Source of the DNA: Paramesorhizobium deserti
GTDB taxonomy: Bacteria; Pseudomonadota; Alphaproteobacteria; Rhizobiales; Rhizobiaceae
NCBI RefSeq assembly: GCF_001558695.1
Contig: NZ_LNTU01000005.1
Span: 1 to 44,912, forward strand
Length of the DNA: 44,912 nucleotides
Direction: 5' to 3'
Each line of letters begins with the position of its first letter. The first letter of the stretch is position 1. The notes beneath the pieces were generated by a model that saw only the letters and a program-made list of their open reading frames with translations, had not been told where the DNA came from and did no database searches. The position numbers and the translations under genes were made by a program. Below, piece after piece: positions 27,572 through 36,576 of the stretch.

Positions 27572-28908
27572 GACACGAGAACCGGGTTGCCTGGAACGAA
27601 GGCATGTTCCTTCGCGTCCAGCATTTCCAACAATCGGACCGCTGGACCGAAAGGCTAGTGCGCATAGCCGCGCGGGAGCTTTCACCCTACCCCTGGGGTA
27701 TTGCCGAAATCAGTATCGACCGGGGCGCATTGGCCACCGGTCAGTTTGCCCTTTCCAATCTGCGCGGCATTCTGCCCGATGGCACCATCTTCGAGGCGCC
27801 GGTCGATGCCGACCTACCGCCGCCGCTCGAACTCGATGAAACGGTCCGCAATGCGATCATCTATCTCGCATTGCCTTCACGCCGGCCCGGAAAAGCCGAT
27901 ATCACGATGAACGGCGGCGCTCGTGTGGAGGGCGCCCGCGTCATTGCCTCCGCCTATGAAGCGCCGGACGCTAATATTGAAACTGATTTCATGGCCGCAA
28001 TCGATGTGGGTAGGTTGAATTTACGTTTTCTAAAGAGCGGCGACGAACTCGCCGGCTATGAGATGGTTGGATTGGCGCGGGTAATCGAAGTGCGTTCCGA
28101 CAAGGCCGTGATCCTCGATTCAACCTATATCGCACCCTCCCTCAACTGTGCCGCCGAGCAGCGGCTCAATGAACTCGTCACGGAACTCCTGGGGATTGTG
28201 CGCCATCGCGCCGAAGCGATTGCCGAACGTATCGGCGACCCAACTATACGTGGTACGGCAGAGGTGGGCGATTATCTGCTGCTGCAAGTTCTTAATCGCG
28301 CGGACCCGGTATTGCGACATATTTCCGCCAACGCGACCCGTTTCCATCCCGTTGACTTCTATGAGACTTGTATTCAACTCGCCGGGGAGCTTTCCACCTT
28401 CACGGCCGCTTCAAAGCGAGCCACGGATTTCCCGCCATACCGCCACGATGATCTGAAAGGCACTTTCGAAAGCGTCTTCGATGATTTGCGAACCTCGCTG
28501 TCGGCGGTCCTTGAACAGGCTGCCGTTGCAATCGAACTCATCGAGCGTCGTCATGGCGTACGGGTCGGCGTCATCAACGACCGTACTCTGCTCAAGGATG
28601 TTGGCTTCGTGCTTGCCGTGCGAGCTGACATGTCAACGGAAGACATAAGGCGCAACCTGCCCGCACAGATCAAAGTCGGCCCGGTGGAACGCATTGCCGA
28701 GCTCGTCAACGTGGCGCTGCCGGGCATCCCGGTAAGACCGCTGCCGGTTCTGCCGCGTCAGCTCCCATATCGCTCTGGCACTGTTTATTTCGAACTCGAT
28801 ACGAAGAACCCGCTCTGGAAACAGCTCGATACCTCGGGTGCGATAGCCCTCCACCTCGCCGGCGAATATCCCGGCATTGAAATGGAACTGTGGGCGTTAA
28901 GAGAATGA
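27568..28908 (+). CDS. tssK: TssK baseplate-membrane connector
   Basis: 446 residues. Starts MRHENRVAWNEGMFLRVQHF, the classic TssK N-terminus, with PYPWGIAEISIDRGALATGQ, GILPDGTIFEAP, FHPVDFYETCIQLAGELSTF, LPAQIKVGPVERIAELVNVA and PGIPVRPLPVLPRQLPYRSG. The ATG overlaps the tagH stop (ATGA), and its stop overlaps tssL. TssK docks the baseplate on the TssL/TssM complex. Confidence 0.95.
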   Translation: MRHENRVAWNEGMFLRVQHFQQSDRWTERLVRIAARELSPYPWGIAEISIDRGALATGQFALSNLRGILPDGTIFEAPVDADLPPPLELDETVRNAIIYLALPSRRPGKADITMNGGARVEGARVIASAYEAPDANIETDFMAAIDVGRLNLRFLKSGDELAGYEMVGLARVIEVRSDKAVILDSTYIAPSLNCAAEQRLNELVTELLGIVRHRAEAIAERIGDPTIRGTAEVGDYLLLQVLNRADPVLRHISANATRFHPVDFYETCIQLAGELSTFTAASKRATDFPPYRHDDLKGTFESVFDDLRTSLSAVLEQAAVAIELIERRHGVRVGVINDRTLLKDVGFVLAVRADMSTEDIRRNLPAQIKVGPVERIAELVNVALPGIPVRPLPVLPRQLPYRSGTVYFELDTKNPLWKQLDTSGAIALHLAGEYPGIEMELWALRE

Positions 28909-30425
28909 GCAAGAAACCGTCTATTCCCTGGCAGGATCTGCCCACCATTATCGAGCTCACCGAAGAGGGAGCACGCAAGCAGCACGACGCACGCAAATTG
29001 GCGGAAATGCTGAACAACGTGCTGGACCGCACGCCAGATGCCGCGCAGCTCGAAGCTGAGAAGAAGAATGCGCCCAATCCTGGCTGGCCGATCGAGAGGC
29101 TGGTCCGCGATTTCCATTTCGGCGGCGAGGAAATACCGACCATCGTGGCGTCCGCCGCCCCATTGCTTAACCTCGCCCATGCATTGCGCCAAAGCAATAA
29201 CCAACCGGACATCGACGAGTTGCGACGTGTCACGATCGAAGAAGTCCGCCGCTATGAGCGAGATCTCGCAAGCGCGCGCATCAGTCCTGACCGGGCGCGC
29301 GCGGCGCATTATATCATCTGCGCCACTATCGATGACGTTATCTTGAGCAAGCCTTGGGGGGTGCGGGCGGGCTGGGCACGTTCCGGGCTTGTCCCGACCT
29401 TTCATATGGACGTGACGGGCGGAGACAGGTTCTTCGACCTGCTCGACCATTTCCACCAGACACCCGCGGCAAGCAAGGATCTGCTCCTTCTGATCTATCT
29501 CAGCATTTCGCTGGCGTTTGAAGGACGCATGCGGGTCTCAGCCCGCGGATCGTTGCAACTTGGCCGAATCCGCGACAGTCTATATAAAACCCTGCTTGGC
29601 CAGTACGGGATCTTCGAACGTGAGCTCTCGCCGCATTGGCAGGGCGCCTCGATGCGTTACCAGCCGCTGCGTATGGCGTCTGCGCTGTGGACGTTGCTTT
29701 CGGTACTGGTGCTGGTTTTTGCGCTCGGTTATCTCTTCTTCACGCTTTCGCTGAACCGGGCATCCGACACGGTGTTTGAGCGGCTGGCCAGTTTGCCGCC
29801 GGGCGAGATGCCGAGCGTGGCCGCCCTGCCCCACCCCGAACCAGATCCGCCGGTGATAAAGCCTGCGCCGCCCGTCAGTGAGCTACCTCCTCCACCGAAG
29901 CCTGCACTGCCTAGCCGACTTCAGAACCTGCTTGCCTTCCTTCAGCCGGAAGTGGAGCGTGGTACCGTATCGCTTGCCGACGCGGACGGTCGACTTCTGG
30001 TCAGGATCAAGAATGCCGGCCTCTTCGATACAGGCAGCGCAAAAATCAGCCCGCAGTTCACCGATCTGCTCAAGCGCATTGGGGCGGCACTTGCCTCCGA
30101 AAATTTCCGTGCCGTCGTCATTGGCTATACCGACGACGTGCCAATCAGGACGGTTCAGTTCCCATCCAACTGGCATCTTTCGGAAGCCCGCGCCAAGGCC
30201 GTTGGCGACATTCTTGCCGAATTCACAGGACCGCAGGCGATCCTTACTGAAGGACGTGCGGATTCAAACCCATTGGCCAGCAACGATAGCTCCGCAGGGC
30301 GCGAGATAAACCGGCGCACCGAAATCCTGGTGCTGACCGATCCCGCAGAAAGCCTCGGCGCGGCCGGCATCACGCCGCTTGCGAAAGCACGGCCTCTAGC
30401 TGGACCGGCGAAGGATACGCCATGA
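28905..30425 (+). CDS. tssL: TssL (DotU/IcmH) with C-terminal OmpA/MotB peptidoglycan-binding domain
   Basis: 506 residues from MSKKPSIPWQDLPTIIEL. DotU cytoplasmic domain (about 60-250: NLAHALRQSNNQPDIDELRR, HYIICATIDDVILSKPWG, GGDRFFDLLDHFHQ). One membrane helix at about 262-284 (WTLLSVLVLVFALGYLFFTL). A proline-rich linker. An OmpA-like domain from about 373 (FDTGSAKISPQFTDLLKRIG, VVIGYTDDVPI, NWHLSEARAKAVGDIL, NRRTEILV). This fused form anchors the complex to peptidoglycan, which may partly compensate for the apparent absence of TssJ. Confidence 0.95.
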   Translation: MSKKPSIPWQDLPTIIELTEEGARKQHDARKLAEMLNNVLDRTPDAAQLEAEKKNAPNPGWPIERLVRDFHFGGEEIPTIVASAAPLLNLAHALRQSNNQPDIDELRRVTIEEVRRYERDLASARISPDRARAAHYIICATIDDVILSKPWGVRAGWARSGLVPTFHMDVTGGDRFFDLLDHFHQTPAASKDLLLLIYLSISLAFEGRMRVSARGSLQLGRIRDSLYKTLLGQYGIFERELSPHWQGASMRYQPLRMASALWTLLSVLVLVFALGYLFFTLSLNRASDTVFERLASLPPGEMPSVAALPHPEPDPPVIKPAPPVSELPPPPKPALPSRLQNLLAFLQPEVERGTVSLADADGRLLVRIKNAGLFDTGSAKISPQFTDLLKRIGAALASENFRAVVIGYTDDVPIRTVQFPSNWHLSEARAKAVGDILAEFTGPQAILTEGRADSNPLASNDSSAGREINRRTEILVLTDPAESLGAAGITPLAKARPLAGPAKDTP

Positions 30426-33400
30426 CGAACCCGCTCAATATCTATTATTCGATCCGCTCCTATGTGGAATCCTATGTGGGTCTCCTCGGCGCGCGTTTCC
30501 TGCCGCTCATCTGGGTGGCGGCGCTGTGCATCGTCATATGGTTCTATGGTTACCTGTTGGGTTATGGTGATTTCAGACCACTCGAAAGCCTGCGGATGCG
30601 ATTGCTGGTCATCGGGCTGCTCGCCACCGGCTGGGTGATCTACACAGTCGTTTCGCTCGTTCGCGCCCGCCGAACCGACCAGGCGCTTGTCGATGAAATC
30701 GCCGGTAATGCAGCCGCCGAGGCCGCAGCCAGCCAGCAGTCAGAAGTTACCGAAATCCACAGTCGCCTGAAGGAAGCATTGGCACTGCTTCGCCGCATCA
30801 CCCGCAAGCGCTTGGGCTACGTCTACGAATTGCCGTGGTATCTCATCTTCGGCGCTCCGGGGTCTGGCAAGACGACCGCACTCACCAATTCCGGCCTCAA
30901 ATTTCCGCTCGGCGATGCGTTGGGCACCAATGCCGTGCGGGGTGTTGCTGGCACCCGAAACTGCAACTGGTGGCTCACCGACGAGGCAATCCTCATCGAC
31001 ACGGCCGGCCGTTACACCACACAGGACGATTTGAACGGCGCATCCAAGGCTGGATGGGAAGGCTTTCTTGGGCTTCTGCGGAAGTACCGCCGCGCGCAAC
31101 CGGTCAACGGCGCTCTCGTCACGGTCTCGATCGGCGATCTGATGACGCGCGACCTTGCCGCGCGGCAGGAGGAAATGCACGCCATCAGGCAGCGGCTTTC
31201 GGAACTCGACGAGTATCTTCAGGCCCGTGTGCCCGTCTATCTTGTGCTCACCAAGGCAGATCTTCTCACAGGCTTCGTCGAGTTTTTTGACGGTTTCAGC
31301 AAATCGGACAGGGAACAGGTCTGGGGCATGACTTTCAGCCTGGAAGAGAGCCATCAGGCTGCGGCACTTCCCGAACGTTTCCTTGCGGAATTCGCCCTGC
31401 TTCAGGAGCGCATACATGCCATGCTTCTCGAACGGCTACAGCAGGAGCCCGATATCGAAGCCAGGGGACGCATGTTTCGCTTTCCCGCCGAGCTCGTATC
31501 CCTGAAGGAGAAACTACAAGAGGTTCTGGCGGTACTATGTTCGGGCTCGACGCTGGTCGAAGCACCGCTATTGCGCGGCATTTATCTGGCATCAGCAACC
31601 CAAACGGACGAACACGCTCCTGTTAGGACCGGCGTAAGGCGGCCGCAGCACAGCTATTTCCTCTCCAGACTGTTTACACAGGTCATCTTTGGCGAAGCAT
31701 CACTCGTGGCGCACGACCGACGGCTCTCCCGACATCAGCTCGTTCTCCGCCGCGGCGCTTATGGTCTGGCCGCGGTGGTTCTGGTGACTGTGTTGACAAG
31801 CTGGGCGGCAACTTATTTCCAAAATACAAGCGCCATGGCACAAGTCAGGGAACGTATCGATGGCTATGAGGAACTCGTGCAGGGGATCCCGGTGCGCGAT
31901 GTTTCCGATGCCGATTTCCTGCGCATTCTGCCAGCGCTGGATAATTTGCGCGCCATCAGCGGCGATTTCAGGCGAGCACGGGTATGGCCCCTCAGCTTCG
32001 GGCTTGACCAGGAAGGAAAGATTGAAAGCCGGCGCCGCCAAGCCTATCAAAAAGCGCTCAATGCACTGCTCCTGCCTCGAATGCTGGCCCAGCTGCAAAA
32101 AAACATCGCCAACAGCAAAGAGGCTGAAGAGACTTTTGATGCTCTCAAGCTCTATGGAATGCTCGGTGGTCTGGGCCCGATCGATCCTCAGTTCGTATCG
32201 CTTCAATCAGCGGACATGTTTGCTCGCCTTTATCCTGGTGACGGCCGAAAGGCCGCGCGGGAGGCGCTTACCGCACACGCCAAAGCACTGGCGAACGGGC
32301 CACTGGTCCCAATTAACCTCGATGATGGGCTGATCGCCGAAGCTCGGAAAGCTATACGCGATCAGAGTGTGGCCGCCAGAGCCTATCACATCCTGAAAAG
32401 TTCCGAGAAGGCGCAGACATCCCAACCCTGGACACCTGCGGATGCCCTGGGCGCCCTTGGTGAGCAAGCATTCGAACGTGCCTCCGGGAAATCGCTTCGG
32501 GAAGGCATTTCAGGGTTCTTTACCGCCAGTGGCTATCGTTCCATCGTCCTTTCTCAAATCGTCGACGCGGCACGGGACGCCCTCAACGAAGAATGGGTAC
32601 GCGGGCAGCCTAATCACGCTGAAATGACGATCGATTCTGTCTCGCAAGCCACGCTGCAGCTTTATTTCGACGATTTCGAACGTCGATGGTCGCAGTTGCT
32701 GGCAGATATGCGCGTGCGCACGCCACAATCTCTGACGGATGCCACCGAGACAACACGCATTCTCGCCAGCAATCCGGGCCCTATTGAAGCGGTAGCAAAG
32801 GCAATCGTTACGGCAACAGACTTGCGATCCCTCGATACGTCCAGCGCCGAAGGCCACGTGGCGACATCATTATTCGAAGGCGTACTGGCCGCACCTGACC
32901 CTTACGACGGATTGCGCAAGGCGCTTCAGACATCCTCGACCAGCGATGAGGGTCAGAAGGGCGATGCTGCGAGATCCCCGGTTGCGGCTTTGCAGGCGGC
33001 GATCAACGGCGTCTACGGCCAGCTCTCTCGCGCAGCGACTTCGAGTGCCGAGGTCGCCCAGATATTCGGTGTCGACAGCCAACTCACCAATGCCAATCAA
33101 GATCTCATTCAGGAGGCACGGCGCCTGCCTGCGCCTGTCGACGGCTGGATGGCGGGTCTTGCAGCTGATATCGGTTCACTGGCAGTCAAGACCGTACGCA
33201 ACCGCGTGAACGCTCTTTGGCAATCCGATGCTGCATTATGCTCGAGCCTTGTGACAGGCCGTTATCCATTCGCCCGCTCGTCCTCACAGGATATCGCAAT
33301 GTCTGATTTCGTCCGCCTGTTCGGACCAAATGGCCTTTTCCATACATTCTTCAGGGAACATCTTGAGGCTTTTGTCGATACCTCGGCATCACCATGGACA

Positions 33401-33889
33401 TGGCGCGGAACATTTGGCACGCCGGGAACCCCCAGCAACGCGCTTGCCCAATTCGAAAATGCCGACAAGATTCGTCTCGCCTTCTTTCAAGCCAGCAGCG
33501 AAAATCCCAATATCTCGATTAATATCAAACCGCTATCGCTTTCCGATTCCGCGAGCGCAGTCATGATGGAGGTCGATAGTGAGCGCGTGGTCTATTTCCA
33601 TGGGCCCATTCAGTCCAAAACGATCGCATGGCCCTCCAACCAGGCGATCAATCTTTCGCGCGTCGCTTTCCTGCCAGGCGGCTGGCAGCAGGCTATAACC
33701 GAAACGGGCGATTGGTCAGTCTTTCGACTTTTCGACAAAGCCGGAATCGTGAGCGAGAGCGATAACCTTTTCCGTGCGCGTTTTAAAAGCAGTGGCCAAA
33801 CCGCGGATTTCGAGGTTCAGTTCGGCTCGGTACCCACGCCGTTTCGCTTGAAGGCGGTTTCAGAGTTCAGCTGCCCTACACAGTTTTAA
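30422..33889 (+). CDS. tssM: TssM (IcmF) inner-membrane complex protein
   Basis: 1155 residues. Two N-terminal membrane helices (about 22-45 and 58-80) and a third near 446-466 (LAAVVLVTVLTSWAATY). Between them is a GTPase-like cytoplasmic domain with Walker A GAPGSGKTT at 144-152 and ILIDTAGRYTTQDD, both intact, so nucleotide binding is likely. A large periplasmic part ends in a beta-rich C-terminal domain (FLPGGWQQAITETGDWSVFR, LFRARFKSSGQTADFEVQFG). ATGA overlap with tssL. Forms the envelope-spanning channel with TssL. Confidence 0.95.
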   Translation: MTNPLNIYYSIRSYVESYVGLLGARFLPLIWVAALCIVIWFYGYLLGYGDFRPLESLRMRLLVIGLLATGWVIYTVVSLVRARRTDQALVDEIAGNAAAEAAASQQSEVTEIHSRLKEALALLRRITRKRLGYVYELPWYLIFGAPGSGKTTALTNSGLKFPLGDALGTNAVRGVAGTRNCNWWLTDEAILIDTAGRYTTQDDLNGASKAGWEGFLGLLRKYRRAQPVNGALVTVSIGDLMTRDLAARQEEMHAIRQRLSELDEYLQARVPVYLVLTKADLLTGFVEFFDGFSKSDREQVWGMTFSLEESHQAAALPERFLAEFALLQERIHAMLLERLQQEPDIEARGRMFRFPAELVSLKEKLQEVLAVLCSGSTLVEAPLLRGIYLASATQTDEHAPVRTGVRRPQHSYFLSRLFTQVIFGEASLVAHDRRLSRHQLVLRRGAYGLAAVVLVTVLTSWAATYFQNTSAMAQVRERIDGYEELVQGIPVRDVSDADFLRILPALDNLRAISGDFRRARVWPLSFGLDQEGKIESRRRQAYQKALNALLLPRMLAQLQKNIANSKEAEETFDALKLYGMLGGLGPIDPQFVSLQSADMFARLYPGDGRKAAREALTAHAKALANGPLVPINLDDGLIAEARKAIRDQSVAARAYHILKSSEKAQTSQPWTPADALGALGEQAFERASGKSLREGISGFFTASGYRSIVLSQIVDAARDALNEEWVRGQPNHAEMTIDSVSQATLQLYFDDFERRWSQLLADMRVRTPQSLTDATETTRILASNPGPIEAVAKAIVTATDLRSLDTSSAEGHVATSLFEGVLAAPDPYDGLRKALQTSSTSDEGQKGDAARSPVAALQAAINGVYGQLSRAATSSAEVAQIFGVDSQLTNANQDLIQEARRLPAPVDGWMAGLAADIGSLAVKTVRNRVNALWQSDAALCSSLVTGRYPFARSSSQDIAMSDFVRLFGPNGLFHTFFREHLEAFVDTSASPWTWRGTFGTPGTPSNALAQFENADKIRLAFFQASSENPNISINIKPLSLSDSASAVMMEVDSERVVYFHGPIQSKTIAWPSNQAINLSRVAFLPGGWQQAITETGDWSVFRLFDKAGIVSESDNLFRARFKSSGQTADFEVQFGSVPTPFRLKAVSEFSCPTQF

Positions 33890-33902
33890 ACAGGTGCAAT
33901 CG

Positions 33903-35303
33903 ATGGGCTCGCGCCAAACAATGAACTCGACCAAGCCGGGGACCGATCGCATTGGTTTCTTCGGCAAGATACCCACGCACGGCGACTTCGTATCGGGTAG
34001 CCTGGGGACGCGGCTGCGCGAGGAGCTGGACAGCTGGATCCAAGACGGGCTGGCATCATGTGAACAGGCCTTTGGCCAGCACTGGCAGGTGTTGTTTCGT
34101 TCCTCCGCGCCATGGCGTTTTGTTATCCAGGATCATCTGTGGATACCGGGAACGATTGTCGGCGTGCTGCTGCCGAGCCAAGACCGCGTGGGGCGCTGCT
34201 TTCCGCTTATCATCGCCGCCCAGCTTAGCGATTATCAAGGTGATCCACGCCAGCTTTGCCATGACAAGACCTGGTTCATCGCGGCGGAGGCGTTGGCCGA
34301 GACCTCGCGCGTCAGCGACTTTGACCTCGCGGAATTGTCGACAGGACTGAAGCGCCTGCGCTTGCCGCATGCGCAAGCACGCTCCGACATCCCATCTGAA
34401 GGAACGGACAACGGAAAAAATGCAAGCATAGGGAGTTCCATCTGGTGGATGTTCGACCCAGATACTGGACGGGCACACGGTTTCAAAACGGCCGGCCCGC
34501 CGAAGGGGGCCGACTTTCTGAAACTGCTCTCCACCCCTTCGGAACCGTCAGCACAGGCTCCGCCGACGGAAGCGCCCAAACTCGTCGCAGCGCCGTTCCC
34601 ACCCAACTCCCCCGCTCCACCATTACCAGGCAGATTGGTGGTCGAAAGGAGCTATGCGACGCATCCGGGTACCCGTCTTTTCCTGAATAGCGATGCGTTG
34701 CTCATTTCAGACGCGCCGTGTCTCTTCGCCATCGCCGATGGAGTGGGAGACGCTATATCTGCCGCGGAAGCTGCGAAAGTTACGATCAAAACACTGGCCG
34801 ACTCGGCCCTCCAAGAGACGCTTAGCGCCTTGATTCAGGATGTGAAGCAAAAACTCGGGCGGGCGCAGGGATTGCTGCAGTCCGCCTCCTGGTCAGACCG
34901 ACACGGTAAAGCACCGATGGTGAGTGTGGCGACGCTTGCCATTCTTGAAGACGCATTCGCCGTGGTGTGGGCAGGCGATGTGCGGTGTTATCTCATTAGA
35001 GAGGGCACGATGCGTTGCCTTACGCGCGACCATTTGCAAATCGGTATGCACCGGCAACTTTCGCGCTGCGTGGGTGGCCTGGGTCCCCTGGTGCCGGATG
35101 TCATCAACGACACCATGAGGAGCGGCGACCGACTGCTCTTGTGCAGCGGGTCTCTGCCCCGTGTACTCGGCGAGCGTTCGATCGCGAGGACGCTCCTTGA
35201 TGCGCCTTTTCACGACGCGCCTGCTATGCTTGTGCAGGAAGCTTTGATCGCCAATGTTCGCGACAATATTAGCGCGATCCTACTTCAGGCGCGATTGGAA
35301 TGA
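33903..35303 (+). CDS. TagF-PppA fusion: T6SS repressor domain joined to a PP2C phosphatase domain
   Basis: 466 residues from the ATG at 33903 (AGG 8 nt upstream; an in-frame GTG lies at 33894). Residues about 15-170 are TagF (FFGKIPTHGDFVSGSLG, LLPSQDRVGRCFPLIIAAQL, GSSIWWMFDP). After a proline-rich linker, about 240-462 is a PP2C domain (FLNSDALL, FAIADGVGD, WAGDVRCYLIREGTMRCLTRDH, RDNISAILL). Metal-binding Asp 264, 279 and 454 are present. The usual SDGL motif reads SGSL here, so one Asp is replaced by Gly416. PppA reverses phosphorylation by PpkA, and TagF represses firing. TagF-PppA fusions are known in Agrobacterium. Whether this phosphatase domain is active is open. Confidence 0.88.
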   Translation: MGSRQTMNSTKPGTDRIGFFGKIPTHGDFVSGSLGTRLREELDSWIQDGLASCEQAFGQHWQVLFRSSAPWRFVIQDHLWIPGTIVGVLLPSQDRVGRCFPLIIAAQLSDYQGDPRQLCHDKTWFIAAEALAETSRVSDFDLAELSTGLKRLRLPHAQARSDIPSEGTDNGKNASIGSSIWWMFDPDTGRAHGFKTAGPPKGADFLKLLSTPSEPSAQAPPTEAPKLVAAPFPPNSPAPPLPGRLVVERSYATHPGTRLFLNSDALLISDAPCLFAIADGVGDAISAAEAAKVTIKTLADSALQETLSALIQDVKQKLGRAQGLLQSASWSDRHGKAPMVSVATLAILEDAFAVVWAGDVRCYLIREGTMRCLTRDHLQIGMHRQLSRCVGGLGPLVPDVINDTMRSGDRLLLCSGSLPRVLGERSIARTLLDAPFHDAPAMLVQEALIANVRDNISAILLQARLE

Positions 35304-35319
35304 CGGCGCTAACAATCAG

Positions 35320-36228
35320 ATGATGATGGATCAAATCGCATCCAAGTTTGCCGAACTCTGGCATGTTCTCACGCATGACGGCGATATTATACGCGACAGT
35401 GAAGAAAGCAGGCTGCTTATCGACCGTGTGCGGGCCGCTCTTGATCGCGGGGATGCAAGTCTCGCTACCTGGCCTTTGCCTGAATTGATCGCGGGCACCT
35501 TTCGGATCGAAGAACTGGCGCATGAAACGTCGCGCGTACAAGTATATAGGGTGCGCCATCGCGATCTGGGGACGGACTATGCGCTCAAAACATTGCACCC
35601 AGGGGAGAAGACGGATCATGCAATATTTGCCGATCTCCTGTGGAGGGAGGCGCGTATACACCTGTCGGTCCGCCATGAAAATGTCGTCACGTCATACGGG
35701 GCATTGCGACTACCAGATGGCCGACCGGGGCTTTTATTTGAATGGATGGGAGGGGGAAGTCTTTTACAAAGCTTTAGCAGAAAGGAGCGACTTTCAATCC
35801 GCGGCGTTCGTGCAATCATGAGGGCGCTTCTTTCCGGTGTGCAGGCAATTCATGCAGCAGGGCTCGTACACGCCGATATTACGCCAGCTAATCTGCTCTT
35901 TTCCGGAGATGGTCTCGCGAGCCTGAAAATCGCTGATTTCAGCATTGCGCGGAAACGCGGAAGCAATAGCGATCTCCTCGAAGGCGCGGTCCGGACGCGC
36001 TCATCCCTCGCCTCCCCGGAATGTGCCGCCGGCAACTCGCCGGATGAGCGATCCGACCTTTATGCGTGTGGCCGAATATTGCTATTGCTTCTGCAACATT
36101 GCGAAGAGAATGGCGCTATAGCGGCGAATCTGGCGGCGCTTGCGCGGCAGCTTGCCCATGACAATCCCGATTGTCGCCCGCAGAGTGCAAGGGAAGCATT
36201 CACCTTGCTGCAGATGATCAAGGCATAA
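35320..36228 (+). CDS. ppkA: PpkA-type Ser/Thr protein kinase of the T6SS, short cytosolic form
   Basis: 302 residues from MMMDQIASKFAELWHVLTHD (ATG 35320; a longer frame from 35254 overlaps the preceding gene by 50 nt). Kinase core: ATP-binding Lys90 in YALKTL, alpha-C Glu in LLWREARIH, catalytic loop HADITPAN with Asp186, DFS with Asp206, and SPE in the activation segment. The glycine-rich loop is poor (ELAHETSRVQVYRV), HRD has become HAD and DFG has become DFS. There is no membrane helix or periplasmic sensor domain, unlike Pseudomonas PpkA. It probably phosphorylates a T6SS component recognised by the FHA protein, opposed by PppA encoded just before it. Last gene of the operon. Confidence 0.85.
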   Translation: MMMDQIASKFAELWHVLTHDGDIIRDSEESRLLIDRVRAALDRGDASLATWPLPELIAGTFRIEELAHETSRVQVYRVRHRDLGTDYALKTLHPGEKTDHAIFADLLWREARIHLSVRHENVVTSYGALRLPDGRPGLLFEWMGGGSLLQSFSRKERLSIRGVRAIMRALLSGVQAIHAAGLVHADITPANLLFSGDGLASLKIADFSIARKRGSNSDLLEGAVRTRSSLASPECAAGNSPDERSDLYACGRILLLLLQHCEENGAIAANLAALARQLAHDNPDCRPQSAREAFTLLQMIKA

Positions 36229-36576
36229 TCTCTTCCGTGCTGCGTTGTTTTTTGGTTTGTGAGAGGCACTTGAGAAACATCTTGTACAATTCGCGACGGC
36301 AACACCGCGCAACCGCCCTTCCGCAAAAGGCGCTAATGTTGCCCTTTAGTCCTCACGTGAGGTTGAAATAGCCGTTGGCCACCCACATGCGTTCGAGGCC
36401 GCAGGTTACGACCCGTTTTCCAGCGGGTGAGGTGCATAAAGAGGTAAGCTTATGCAGGTCTCGTTCCTCTGGTAGTGGGGACGTAAATGCACGTAATTGT
36501 CGAGCGTGCAATTGTTCTTTTTTCATAAATCATTTTTTCAAGCAATAATTCAACAAGTCATTATGAAGAAGCGTTT
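36229..36576. promoter_or_regulatory. Intergenic region with three short inverted repeats upstream of the ATP-grasp gene
   Basis: A 348-bp gap with no gene seen. CCTCACGTGAGG at 36351-36362 is a perfect 12-bp palindrome. TGCATAA (36433-36439) and TTATGCA (36450-36456) form a 7-bp inverted repeat with a 10-nt spacer. TGCACG (36488-36493) and CGTGCA (36505-36510) form another, 67 bp before the ATG. The last 70 bp are AT-rich, as for a promoter. These are possible operators for the ligase-exporter pair. No clear terminator for the T6SS operon was found. Confidence 0.4.
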
